Shown here in pieces: positions 15,085 through 22,778 of a stretch of 38,371 bases of DNA. Origin of the DNA: SYFY01 sp031385325 (GTDB lineage: Bacteria > Pseudomonadota > Gammaproteobacteria > Pseudomonadales > Azotimanducaceae); contig JANNBJ010000090.1 in assembly GCA_031385325.1 (NCBI GenBank), positions 1 to 38,371 of the forward strand. Direction: 5' to 3'. The notes below the pieces were generated by a model. It did no database searches, was not told where the DNA came from, and saw nothing but the letters and a program-made list of their open reading frames with translations. Each line of letters starts with the position of its first letter. The stretch's first letter is position 1. The position numbers were made by a program, and so were the translations under genes.

Positions 15085-15980
15085 AACGGTTGGTCTGTCA
15101 TCGTGGCGGTTCGGCGCAATCCAAGAAACTGATCAATATGCGCGACCACCGTATCCAGTTGATCGTGGTGCAGCCAATGGCCAGCGCCATCTATCTCGAG
15201 CATCCGCGCGTCCTGAAAATGACTGATCGTCGAGTCCTGACCGATTCGGTGCGAAAAACCCTGCTTGGCATTGAGAATCAGCGTCGGACTGGCAACGGAT
15301 TTCCACAAGGCGACCGTGTCTGTTTCAGGCATCGGGTACAGTGACGGGCTGTGGGTGTAGTTGTCAAACTTCCAGCTGTACGAACCATCCTCATTCTGAT
15401 GGCTGCCATGCACCGTCAGGTGCCGGGCGATGGTGGAGTCAAGATTCGAGTTCACCTGCTGCATGCGCTCGCAGGCGGCTTCGAGTGAGGGATAACGTCG
15501 CGGGACTCGGTCAGCAAGTTTCAGCATCTGCTGCTCCCACGTACGAAATTTCTCCGGCGATAACATGCCTTCGTACCAACCAGGCCACAGACCTACACCT
15601 TCAAGAAGTACCAGTTTCGAGACCAAACCGGGCCATGCGCCAGCCAGCTGTGCGGCCACGGTTGCACCCATCGAGTGGGCGATGAGCACACAACCATGCA
15701 GCCGTCGTTGTTCGATCAGCCGAACCAGGTCGTAGACATAGTCGGAGTGCCGATAGGCTGAGCCTCGATTCCAGTCCGAATCACCGTGTCCACGCAGATC
15801 CGGAACCACCACATGATGGGTATCGAGAAAACGACTCGCCAGAAAATCCCAGGTATGGCAATGATCCTGGACACCGTGTACCAGCAACATCGGCGGTCTG
15901 GCGGCATTCCCCCAATCGAGGTAGTGCAGCCGCAATCGTTGGGAAAAGTAGTAGTGGGAACTGGCTCTGGGCTCGTTCAT
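15081..15980 (-). CDS. Alpha/beta hydrolase
   Basis: A 299-residue alpha/beta-fold hydrolase without a signal peptide. The oxyanion motif is HGVQDHCHTW (about residues 35-44), followed by P-D-L-R-G-H-G-D-S. The nucleophile elbow A-H-S-M-G-A is near residues 100-105. The catalytic histidine is in G-A-G-H-W-L-H-H near 268, and a likely acid lies before N-A-K-Q-G-F or at D in the preceding strand. It probably cleaves an ester, lactone or amide. In an operon that makes an amide but has no amidase, an amide-hydrolysing role is an attractive but unproven idea. It is the first structural gene after the LysR regulator (49-bp gap) and overlaps the rhamnosidase-like gene by 4 bp. Confidence 0.9.
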   Translation of the reverse strand: MNEPRASSHYYFSQRLRLHYLDWGNAARPPMLLVHGVQDHCHTWDFLASRFLDTHHVVVPDLRGHGDSDWNRGSAYRHSDYVYDLVRLIEQRRLHGCVLIAHSMGATVAAQLAGAWPGLVSKLVLLEGVGLWPGWYEGMLSPEKFRTWEQQMLKLADRVPRRYPSLEAACERMQQVNSNLDSTIARHLTVHGSHQNEDGSYSWKFDNYTHSPSLYPMPETDTVALWKSVASPTLILNAKQGFSHRIGQDSTISHFQDARMLEIDGAGHWLHHDQLDTVVAHIDQFLGLRRTATMTDQPL

Positions 15981-16029
15981 GCATGCATCCCTAACTCATT
16001 CCGCCCTCTTTACAACCGATGCATCCGCA

Positions 16030-16920
16030 TCAAGAGGTTCCACCTCTGACAAAACCATACAGGGGATCGGCCAGCTCGCTGCGTAACCAGTCAAGCAGCA
16101 ATTGTGCCCGCAACGCCCGTCTCATCGCCGGCCGCGACAGCAACCAGAACGGCTGCGCCAGATGCGAATGCGGCGACGGAATTTCCAACAGTCCTGACGC
16201 ATCCCCGATCATCCAGCGCGGCAGCATGCCCACACCAAGGCCTGCGCGCAATGCCACCAGTTGCTGCAGAACCGAACTGGTACGCACTTTGACAGCCATC
16301 CCGACGAAGCCATCCTCCCGCAACGCCTGGTCCACTCCCACGCCGAGATCCTGATCCACCAGGCTGAGCCAGCCGACCGCTGGATCTGCGTGTCCCGGCA
16401 TCATCAGTTCTGCAATATCTGCACGCGCGAAAACGCCCACCTGAGGCCGCCCCAGCGAGCGCGCAATGAGGTCTGCATCCGGGGCTTGTGTGCCACGGAT
16501 CATGATATCGACCTGCCCCGTAGTGACCAGTTCCACAGCGTTGATGATTTCAATTTCAATCAACGGATGTAACGACCTGAACTGCTCGAGTCGAGGGACC
16601 AGAATGATGTGCAGTGATTTTGGCAACAACAGATTGACCCGCCCGGCGTCCGCCTTTTCACCAGCCCGCAATTCACTTTCGATCGAGTCGATCTCACGAC
16701 TGATTCTGTCGATTCGCTCAGCAAGCTCCTGACCCTGTCGGGTGATGACCAGTCCATGTGCTGTGCGAGTGAACAGCGCGATGCCCAGTCGACGCTCCAG
16801 ATGTTCGAGCCGCCGCGTAACCGTCGACGCATTCACCTCCAGCTGCTGGGCAGCCGCGCGCACTGAGCCTGCAATCACAATGGCGGCGAAGTGTCGGTAG
16901 TCATCCCAATCGGGGTTCAT
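16030..16920 (-). CDS. LysR-family transcriptional regulator
   Basis: A 296-residue regulator. The N-terminal winged HTH (residues about 6-65) has S-V-R-A-A-A-Q-Q-L-E-V-N-A-S-T-V-T-R-R and L-E-x-R-L-G-I-A-L-F-x-R, the classic LysR pattern. The C-terminal part is the substrate-binding (effector) domain, ending near P-L-Y-G-F-V-R. The Ser-Thr-Val-Thr-Arg-Arg helix is of the Trp/Gcv-like subgroup. It is placed immediately upstream of, and on the same strand as, the hydrolase-rhamnosidase-nitrile hydratase operon. This suggests it controls that operon, either co-transcribed or from a promoter in the 49-bp gap. A perfect CGCAACA-GTC-TGTTGCG palindrome lies 69 bp upstream of its start. The inducer is unknown. 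Confidence 0.94.
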   Translation of the reverse strand: MNPDWDDYRHFAAIVIAGSVRAAAQQLEVNASTVTRRLEHLERRLGIALFTRTAHGLVITRQGQELAERIDRISREIDSIESELRAGEKADAGRVNLLLPKSLHIILVPRLEQFRSLHPLIEIEIINAVELVTTGQVDIMIRGTQAPDADLIARSLGRPQVGVFARADIAELMMPGHADPAVGWLSLVDQDLGVGVDQALREDGFVGMAVKVRTSSVLQQLVALRAGLGVGMLPRWMIGDASGLLEIPSPHSHLAQPFWLLSRPAMRRALRAQLLLDWLRSELADPLYGFVRGGTS

Positions 16921-16988
16921 GGCTCAGTAATCGACTTCAGCTTCCGCAACCACCCGGAGCTTACCAGCCGGACGGGCCGTTGCAAATT

Positions 16989-17005
16989 CGCAACAGTCTG
17001 TTGCG
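16989..17005. promoter_or_regulatory. Palindromic operator candidate in the LysR/small-ORF divergent region
   Basis: CGCAACA-GTC-TGTTGCG is a perfect 7-bp dyad with a 3-bp spacer, flanked by TTGCA repeats. It lies between the divergent LysR gene (start 16920) and the small ORF (start 17042). It could be an autoregulatory site for the LysR protein, although it is not a clear T-N11-A box. No obvious promoter hexamers were recognised around it. Confidence 0.4.
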
Positions 17006-17041
17006 TTACCGTAGGTTGCATTGAGTGTTACTCAAGGTAAC

Positions 17042-17191
17042 ATGCGTGACATCGAAGAGGTCCGAAACGGTAACAGAAGCAGTAAGACCAGTCGTAAAAG
17101 CAGTAGCCAGAACAGCAGTAGCCAGAACAGCAGTAAAGGCACCAGAAAAAAGAAAGTTACCGTACCAGGATCCAGCAGCCAGCCCGGCTAG
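17042..17191 (+). CDS. Small basic Ser/Lys-rich protein, hypothetical
   Basis: A 49-residue open frame with 14 serines, 11 Lys/Arg and only 3 acidic residues (net about +8). It includes K-S-S-S-Q-N-S-S-S-Q-N-S-S-K, encoded by 2.5 copies of a 15-bp tandem repeat (AGCAGTAGCCAGAAC, 17099-17135). AAGG lies 4 bp before the ATG. The sequence is followed by two hairpins, the second a good intrinsic terminator, giving a compact monocistronic unit. The composition recalls small disordered nucleic-acid-binding or histone-H1-like peptides, but no family is recognised. A longer frame (17025-17441) overlaps it and runs through both hairpins, so it is less likely. Coding status is uncertain. Confidence 0.45.
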   Translation: MRDIEEVRNGNRSSKTSRKSSSQNSSSQNSSKGTRKKKVTVPGSSSQPG

Positions 17192-17239
17192 ACAGCGGTC
17201 AAGCCAGGCAGATCGAGAAGTAAGTGGTTGCGACAGTTT

Positions 17240-17288
17240 AGAGGGATACCCGGCTTCCCCTCCCCTCCTCCCCTGCGGGTATCCCTCT
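17240..17288 (+). other. Long hairpin downstream of the small ORF
   Basis: AGAGGGATACCCG (17240-17252) pairs perfectly over 13 bp with CGGGTATCCCTCT (17276-17288), leaving a C-rich loop of 23 bases (mostly CCTCCCC units). There is no T-run, so it is not by itself an intrinsic terminator. It sits 16 bp before the true terminator and may be a structured 3' end or part of a small RNA. Confidence 0.55.
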
Positions 17289-17303
17289 CATTCAAAACGG
17301 TTC

Positions 17304-17332
17304 GAGGCGATTTTATCGCCTCAACCTTTTTT
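17304..17332 (+). terminator. Rho-independent terminator
   Basis: GAGGCGAT (17304-17311) pairs with ATCGCCTC (17315-17322) around a TTT loop, followed by AACC and six T residues (17327-17332). It reads in the plus direction and would end the small-ORF transcript. Its right arm overlaps the stop codon of the Rieske protein gene on the other strand. Confidence 0.75.
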
Positions 17333-18139
17333 CTCCAGACCGATCCAAAGTTCATCATTCGCGGCCCAGGCCTCAAACGACGCTGTGATCGAGCAACCAG
17401 TCCCGCTTAGGCACTCTCCCGTATTCAGATCAAACCGATAACCGTGCCAGGAACATTCCAGGATGTTTTCCGTCACCTTGCCAGCGATCAGCGGCGCACC
17501 CAGATGTGGGCATCGCGCGACGTGTACAACCGGTGAACCCGCAACCACATTGATGACCACGTCCCGTCCGAGAAACCGGGTGGCAAGTGGGAACACCAGC
17601 GTGTCCATGCGACCAAGACAACTCGGCGCGGCGTGTTGCGGGAGCGGAGCAATCCGGGAATCGAGCATTTCCTGACGCGAACTCATCATCGCCGAGTCTT
17701 CGTCATAGAGTGTTTCATACACTCGCGCGTAGGCCTGACCTACTCGATCACGCATCTCCGGGCCTACCCCAGGCACATGAAAATCAACAACGATTTCGAT
17801 CTCGCGAGGTCCGCGTTCCATGACATACGTCCAGATCTCGGCACCGGCGAACTCGCCAACGAGCGTTCGCGTAATCCAGCGACGCTGTGTGGTATCAAGA
17901 CGCAATTCGAGCAAAGACTCCCTGCCCTTGGCATCGAGAACCTTTGCCCGCCAGCCCCATGGCCCGGCAGCTTCGCATTCGATCGCACTAAACGAGGATG
18001 AATGCAGGAAAGGCAGATGCTCCCAGTCGAGTGCATTTTCAAACATCCGCGCCAGGCTCACCGGCAGCACACGTTGATAAGTGCCGACGTGGTCAACGCG
18101 GGATCCGGTCTGGGCCGGCACAAATCTGTGTTCAGGCAT
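17321..18139 (-). CDS. Rieske oxygenase-like protein with reversed domain order
   Basis: A 272-residue protein. The first 165 residues resemble the catalytic (SRPBCC-fold) domain of Rieske non-heme iron oxygenases. N35-A-L-D38-x2-H41-x4-H46 matches the N/E-x2-D-x2-H-x4-H iron motif, and D146-E-D148-x-A-x-x-x-S-R-Q matches the third-ligand region seen in VanA-type enzymes. Residues 175-270 form a Rieske [2Fe-2S] domain with C210-P-H212 and C229-S-W-H232. In classical enzymes the Rieske domain comes first; here it comes last, and the chain is about 80-100 residues shorter. An oxygenase needing an external reductase is likely; substrate unknown. It follows ileS by 59 bp on the same strand and may be co-transcribed. 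Confidence 0.85.
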   Translation of the reverse strand: MPEHRFVPAQTGSRVDHVGTYQRVLPVSLARMFENALDWEHLPFLHSSSFSAIECEAAGPWGWRAKVLDAKGRESLLELRLDTTQRRWITRTLVGEFAGAEIWTYVMERGPREIEIVVDFHVPGVGPEMRDRVGQAYARVYETLYDEDSAMMSSRQEMLDSRIAPLPQHAAPSCLGRMDTLVFPLATRFLGRDVVINVVAGSPVVHVARCPHLGAPLIAGKVTENILECSWHGYRFDLNTGECLSGTGCSITASFEAWAANDELWIGLEKKG

Positions 18140-18198
18140 GGATTCTCCAAAGCTTCGGGTCGCGCAAGCCCGCCTGATTACGCGCCTTCGGCTCGCCG

Positions 18199-21100
18199 TC
18201 AGGCACTCATGCGTTCGATCGCGAAGGTAAATTTCTGGCCATCGAAATCCTCTTCAAACGCTGAGGCGGTGGTGTCCAGCATCGCTTCCAGGGTCAGCGT
18301 TTCGCCGCAGACATAGGCCTGATGTTCACTGAAGGCTTGCAATACTGAAGCGTCACCTCGATAGCGTAGTCGAATCCGATCAGAGACACGTAGTCCACTT
18401 TCTTTTCGAGCGCGCTGAATACTGCGTACGATCTCTCTTGCCTGACCACCTCTGATCAGTGACTCGTTGAGCTCACAATCCAGGTCAATCGCGATGGTCG
18501 CATCCGAAATGATATTGGCGCCCGGCCGCGGCTTCTGCTGCACATCGATCTCCGCGAGGGTGAATTCCTCGCCTTCAACGACGATCTTGCCATCCCGACG
18601 CAGCTCCGCAATCGCCTGCACAGACAACGCGTTGATCGAGGCCTGGAACTGCTTCATGCGTTTGCCGAGTCGTTTGCCGAGCAACGGAAAATTCGGTTTG
18701 GCGATCAGTTCGATATAGGCGCTCTCGTCGCCATCAAAGAGCACCTGCTGCACATTCAGCTCGCGCTGGACGTAAGCCATGAGTGCATCGATCTGACTTA
18801 GACGCTGCCCCGACTCTCCGATGATCGTCAGCCGCGACAGTGGCGTCCGCAGATTGATCTTTTCCGCCTCACGCTTCTGCCGTCCAAGCAGGATGACCCG
18901 CTGCATCAAGCCAACGGCATGTTCAAGCTCTGGCTTGCGCAGCTCTGGGTTGGCGTCTGGAAACGTGCACAGATGAACAGACGCTGGTGCTGATCCACTC
19001 ACTGCCATCTTCGTCAGTTCGAGATACAGGTGTTCAGAAAGGAAGGGCGCAAACGGCGCCATGATCCGGCTGAGTTCACCAAGCACCGAATATAACGTGG
19101 CGTACGCTGCGCTCTTGTCCGCGGAAATCCCTTCTTCCCAGAATCTGGGCCGATTGAGACGGATATACCAGTTGGTCAGATTTTCGATGAAATCCAGCAA
19201 CTGCGGCACAACAGCATAAAGGCGATACGCCTGCATCTCTTGTGCTACGGAAGCCTTGAGGGTCTGTAAACGAGACAACACCCATTGATCAAGGATATTC
19301 GTACTGGGTGCACTGTCTTGTGAGGGCGACCAGTGATCGATCTGGGCGTAGGTTCGCATGAATGAATAGGCGTTGTACCAGGGCAGCAGCACGCGTCGCA
19401 CCATGTCGCGCACACCACCATCAACAAAGCGCTGCTCTTCCGCACGCACCAGGCCCGAGGTGATCAGATACAGGCGCAGTGCATCCGCACCATACTCCTC
19501 CATCAACTCGTCAGGCGGCGTGTAGTTGCGCAACCGCTTCGACATTTTTTTGCCATCGGAAGCCAGCACCATGCCGTTGACGATGACATTTCGGAACGCC
19601 GGTTTGTCGTAGAGCGCAGCGGCCAGCACGGTCAGTGTGTAGAACCAGCCACGTGTCTGATCGAGCCCTTCGGCAATGAACTCAGCGGGAAATCCAGCTT
19701 CAAACAGCTCACGATTCTCGAATGGAAAATGCAGCTGTGCGTAAGGCATGGAGCCTGACTCAAACCAGCAATCCAGCACTTCAGGCACTCGTCGATAGAC
19801 GCCGTCTTCACCCGGCTTCGTAAAGGTGATCGGATCAACATGTTCCCGATGCAGATCGGTGATTCGAACACCGGAGAGCGCTTCGAGTTCATCAAGCGAA
19901 CCGATGCAGACCTGACTGCCGGTGCTGTCGTTGATCCAGATGGGAATCGGTGTGCCCCAGACCCGGTTGCGCGAGATTGCCCAATCGATGGCATTGGCTA
20001 ACCAGTTGCCAAAACGGCCTTCCTGCAGATGCTCTGGCACCCAGTGAATCTGATCATTCGCAGCAAGCAAACGATCACGGATCGAGCTGACCCGTACATA
20101 CCAGGACGGGATGGCGCGATAGATCAAAGGTGTATCCGATCGATAACAGAACGGATAGCTGTGCGTGATCGTGTCGTGCCGATACAAGGCTCCGGACGCT
20201 TTTAGTGCACGGATAATCTCTGGGTCTGCCACCTTTACATGCAAACCAGCGTATTCAGGCACTTCATCGGTGAATTTGCCCTCGAGTGTGACCGGACAGA
20301 CAAAGGCTTCGATACCAGCCAGCCGAAGCACACGATTGTCATCCTCACCAAAGGCCGGCGCCTGATGCACCAGACCGGTACCGCTATCGGTCGTCACATA
20401 ATCATCAGCAACAACAACAAAGGCGCCGCGTTCTCGCTCATCGGCAAACCACGGGAACACTGGCAAATAGCGACGACCAACCAGCTCACGGCCGAAGCAC
20501 GTTTGTTCGACGGTCAGTCCCGGGTAGGCTGACAAGCGTTCGGTTGCGACGTAGAAATGCAGATCGCGGCCCACATCGTGCACCCGTGAGTACTCGATGT
20601 CGGCCCCTACACAGACAGCCAGGTTCGAAGGTAATGTCCACGGCGTGGTCGTCCACACGGCAAGACTGGCATCTTCATCTGCAAGCTGAAACAGGACCGT
20701 AATGGCCGGATCCTGCACGTCCATGTAGTTGGATGTGGCTTCAAAATTAGAAAGCGGTGTAGCCAGTGCCGTTGAGATCGGCATCACCTTCACACCCTGG
20801 TAGATGAAGTCCTTGTCCCATAGCTGCTTGACAACCCACCACACGGACTCCATGTACCAGGGGTCCATGGTCTTGTAGTCGTTGTCGAAATCGACCCATC
20901 GGCCCAGGCGATTGATCGTCGTGCGCCATTCGCTGACATAACGCTGCACAATGGCGCGACATTGGTCGTTGTAGCCGGCGATACCCAGCTCCTCGACCGC
21001 TTGTTGCGCCGACATATTGAGCTTCTTGTCGATCTCATGTTCGATCGGCAACCCGTGGCAATCCCAGCCAAACCTGCGCATGACATGATGGCCACGCATG

Positions 21101-21321
21101 GTCCAGTAACGAGGAACGATGTCCTTGATGGTGCTGGCGACGATGTGTCCATGGTGTGGCAGACCGGTCGCAAATGGCGGACCGTCATAAAAAATATAGG
21201 GCTTGCCGGCCTTGGTCTGTTCAAGTGACTGCTCAAAAATCCCGTCCCGTTCCCAGAAGTCGAGCATGGCGTGCTCGGCGTCCACGAACGAAAAAGTCTG
21301 GGCAGGTCCGGGCGTTGTCAT
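18199..21321 (-). CDS. ileS: Isoleucyl-tRNA synthetase, eukaryotic-like IleS2 type
   Basis: A 1040-residue class I synthetase for tRNA-Ile. The HIGH motif is in PPFATGLPHHGHI (HHGH at 56-59) and the second signature is KMSKR followed by L-R-N-Y near residue 593. The F-G-W-D-C-H-G-L-P-I-E-H-E context and the long C-terminal extension with anticodon-binding and degenerate ferredoxin-like domains identify the IleS2/eukaryotic class. That class occurs in actinobacteria and some Gram-positives, and in mupirocin-resistant strains. Most gammaproteobacteria have IleS1 (about 940 residues with a zinc finger, next to lspA). Neither the zinc-finger end nor lspA is present here. It may be a replacement or an additional resistant copy. 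Divergent from the LLM oxidoreductase gene at 21524. Confidence 0.97.
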   Translation of the reverse strand: MTTPGPAQTFSFVDAEHAMLDFWERDGIFEQSLEQTKAGKPYIFYDGPPFATGLPHHGHIVASTIKDIVPRYWTMRGHHVMRRFGWDCHGLPIEHEIDKKLNMSAQQAVEELGIAGYNDQCRAIVQRYVSEWRTTINRLGRWVDFDNDYKTMDPWYMESVWWVVKQLWDKDFIYQGVKVMPISTALATPLSNFEATSNYMDVQDPAITVLFQLADEDASLAVWTTTPWTLPSNLAVCVGADIEYSRVHDVGRDLHFYVATERLSAYPGLTVEQTCFGRELVGRRYLPVFPWFADERERGAFVVVADDYVTTDSGTGLVHQAPAFGEDDNRVLRLAGIEAFVCPVTLEGKFTDEVPEYAGLHVKVADPEIIRALKASGALYRHDTITHSYPFCYRSDTPLIYRAIPSWYVRVSSIRDRLLAANDQIHWVPEHLQEGRFGNWLANAIDWAISRNRVWGTPIPIWINDSTGSQVCIGSLDELEALSGVRITDLHREHVDPITFTKPGEDGVYRRVPEVLDCWFESGSMPYAQLHFPFENRELFEAGFPAEFIAEGLDQTRGWFYTLTVLAAALYDKPAFRNVIVNGMVLASDGKKMSKRLRNYTPPDELMEEYGADALRLYLITSGLVRAEEQRFVDGGVRDMVRRVLLPWYNAYSFMRTYAQIDHWSPSQDSAPSTNILDQWVLSRLQTLKASVAQEMQAYRLYAVVPQLLDFIENLTNWYIRLNRPRFWEEGISADKSAAYATLYSVLGELSRIMAPFAPFLSEHLYLELTKMAVSGSAPASVHLCTFPDANPELRKPELEHAVGLMQRVILLGRQKREAEKINLRTPLSRLTIIGESGQRLSQIDALMAYVQRELNVQQVLFDGDESAYIELIAKPNFPLLGKRLGKRMKQFQASINALSVQAIAELRRDGKIVVEGEEFTLAEIDVQQKPRPGANIISDATIAIDLDCELNESLIRGGQAREIVRSIQRARKESGLRVSDRIRLRYRGDASVLQAFSEHQAYVCGETLTLEAMLDTTASAFEEDFDGQKFTFAIERMSA

Positions 21322-21523
21322 CGGTTTTCATTGGGCTGTTGGCAAGGATCGGCATTCTAGCTCGCATTAGGAGTATATGGAGAGGTGCGCAGACCGGGCA
21401 ATTTCGGCATAGTCCAGTCAGCCGTTGAACCAAGATCGCGGCGATCTCCTTCAAGGAAACTTCTATCCCTACGCAACGAGCTTTTTTCCAACTTTCTCTT
21501 TATCCAGATTGACGAGGTCAACA

Positions 21524-22393
21524 ATGAAATTCGGCGCAGTGCTTCCTCACAACGAAATCGGCACCGATCCGGGCGCCATGAAAGCCTATGTGCAAGGCCT
21601 CGAAGCGCTTGGCGCGACGCATTTGCTGATCTATGACCACGTGCTTGGCGTCGATCCGAATCGACCCGGTGGCTTCAAGGGTGTGTACGACAAGGGCACC
21701 GCATTTCATGAGCCGCTGACAACGTTTGCCTTCATTGCCGCCGTCACTTCCAGCATTGAGCTGGTGACGACGATCCTCATTCTGCCCCAGCGTCAGGCCA
21801 CTCTGGTGGCCAAACAGGCTGCCGAAGTCGCGATACTTTCGAACAACCGTTTCCGAATGGGTGTTGGCATCGGCTGGAACGAAGTCGAGTATGAAGCGCT
21901 TGGCGTGCCGTTCCGCAATCGCGGCGCGAGGCTCGCCGAACAGGTCGATCTGCTTCGTGCCCTGTGGCGGGAAGACAGTCTGACGTTCAACGGCAAGATG
22001 CATCAGGTCTCGTGGGCGAGCATCAACCCAAGACCCGCCAAGCCAATTCCGATCTGGTTCGGTGGGTCAGCGCCAGCGGCCCTCGAACGCTGTGCGATTC
22101 AAGGTGACGGCTGGATGCCACTGATGGGGCCATCCGATAAGGCACGGGCCTACCTTGAACAGATGCGCGCCGCCCGCGAGGGTGCTGGTTTGTCGTGGGA
22201 GACCTTTGGGGTACAGGGGCAGGCACAGTATGCCGGCGGTTCTCCTGATCGATGGGTCGCGCACGCCACCAAGTGGAAGGAACTCGGGGCAAGCCATATC
22301 GCCATCGCAACCCACAACGCCGGACCGACCAGCGTTGAAGGTCATCTGGCGCGTGTGAAAGAGTATTTCGACGCCGTGGGGTCGATCAGCTGA
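21524..22393 (+). CDS. LLM-class flavin/F420-dependent oxidoreductase (first copy)
   Basis: A 289-residue luciferase-like TIM-barrel enzyme. It begins MKFGAVLPHNEIG and contains H-L-L-I-Y-D-H-V-L-G, the T-T-I-L-I-L-P-Q-R-Q loop, F-R-M-G-V-G-I-G-W-N-E-V-E-Y and P-I-P-I-W-F-G-G-S, all typical of the short TIGR03619-like family. Annotations call these F420-dependent, but many proteobacterial members may use FMN. GAGG 6 bp before ATG 21524 supports this start over an ATG 99 bp upstream whose N-terminus is not family-like. Likely a monooxygenase or dehydrogenase in a catabolic route. It stands alone on the plus strand, converging on the small gene at 22404-22691. Confidence 0.92.
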   Translation: MKFGAVLPHNEIGTDPGAMKAYVQGLEALGATHLLIYDHVLGVDPNRPGGFKGVYDKGTAFHEPLTTFAFIAAVTSSIELVTTILILPQRQATLVAKQAAEVAILSNNRFRMGVGIGWNEVEYEALGVPFRNRGARLAEQVDLLRALWREDSLTFNGKMHQVSWASINPRPAKPIPIWFGGSAPAALERCAIQGDGWMPLMGPSDKARAYLEQMRAAREGAGLSWETFGVQGQAQYAGGSPDRWVAHATKWKELGASHIAIATHNAGPTSVEGHLARVKEYFDAVGSIS

Positions 22394-22403
22394 ACTAAGT
22401 AGC

Positions 22404-22691
22404 TCAGCCGGCGGCGGTGCTCAGTCGCGCAAACTGCGGCGACAGCATTCTGCCGGCATTACACGCGTTGAAGATAAATTCGCAGACCACCGCGCGCGAT
22501 TGTCTGCCAGGGCACATGGGCTCAAGCCGCGCGCGCAGTTCCCGCACCTGACGATCCGCTTCTGCGTGCGATTCCCAGGGACCAAGCTCGATTCCTTCAC
22601 GCGTGCTGAAGTACCAGCGGCCTTCGCTGGAAAACACGCGATCTGAACGAAACCATGCACGCGGACGTTCGTTCTTCCGATGACAAACCAT
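22404..22691 (-). CDS. Small conserved protein (DUF6316-like)
   Basis: A 95-residue protein with the pattern F-R-S-D-R-V-F-S-S-E-G-R-W-Y-F-S-T-R-E-G, then E-L-G-P-W near residues 13-40 and a short basic helix. This resembles the small DUF6316-type proteins of Pseudomonas and relatives, whose function is unknown; the link is from memory of the pattern. The C-terminal 30 residues (with C-P-G-R-Q-S-R and C-N-A-G) are less conserved. The gene is short but its codon use and the R-S-D-R...W-Y-F-x-T-R-E-G motif support it. It is transcribed alone, between the two LLM oxidoreductase genes. Confidence 0.7.
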   Translation of the reverse strand: MVCHRKNERPRAWFRSDRVFSSEGRWYFSTREGIELGPWESHAEADRQVRELRARLEPMCPGRQSRAVVCEFIFNACNAGRMLSPQFARLSTAAG

Positions 22692-22778
22692 GATGCCTCC
22701 TTACAACTGAAGACGGCCTCATGTTCTTCGCACCACATTGTTTCGTCTGTAAGAACCATGTACGAGTTTGTACCTGGA

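Noticed and set aside
17025..17441. 138-codon plus-strand frame over the small ORF and terminator
   Set aside because: It passes through two hairpins and an intrinsic terminator and overlaps the Rieske gene; only the 49-codon frame is considered.
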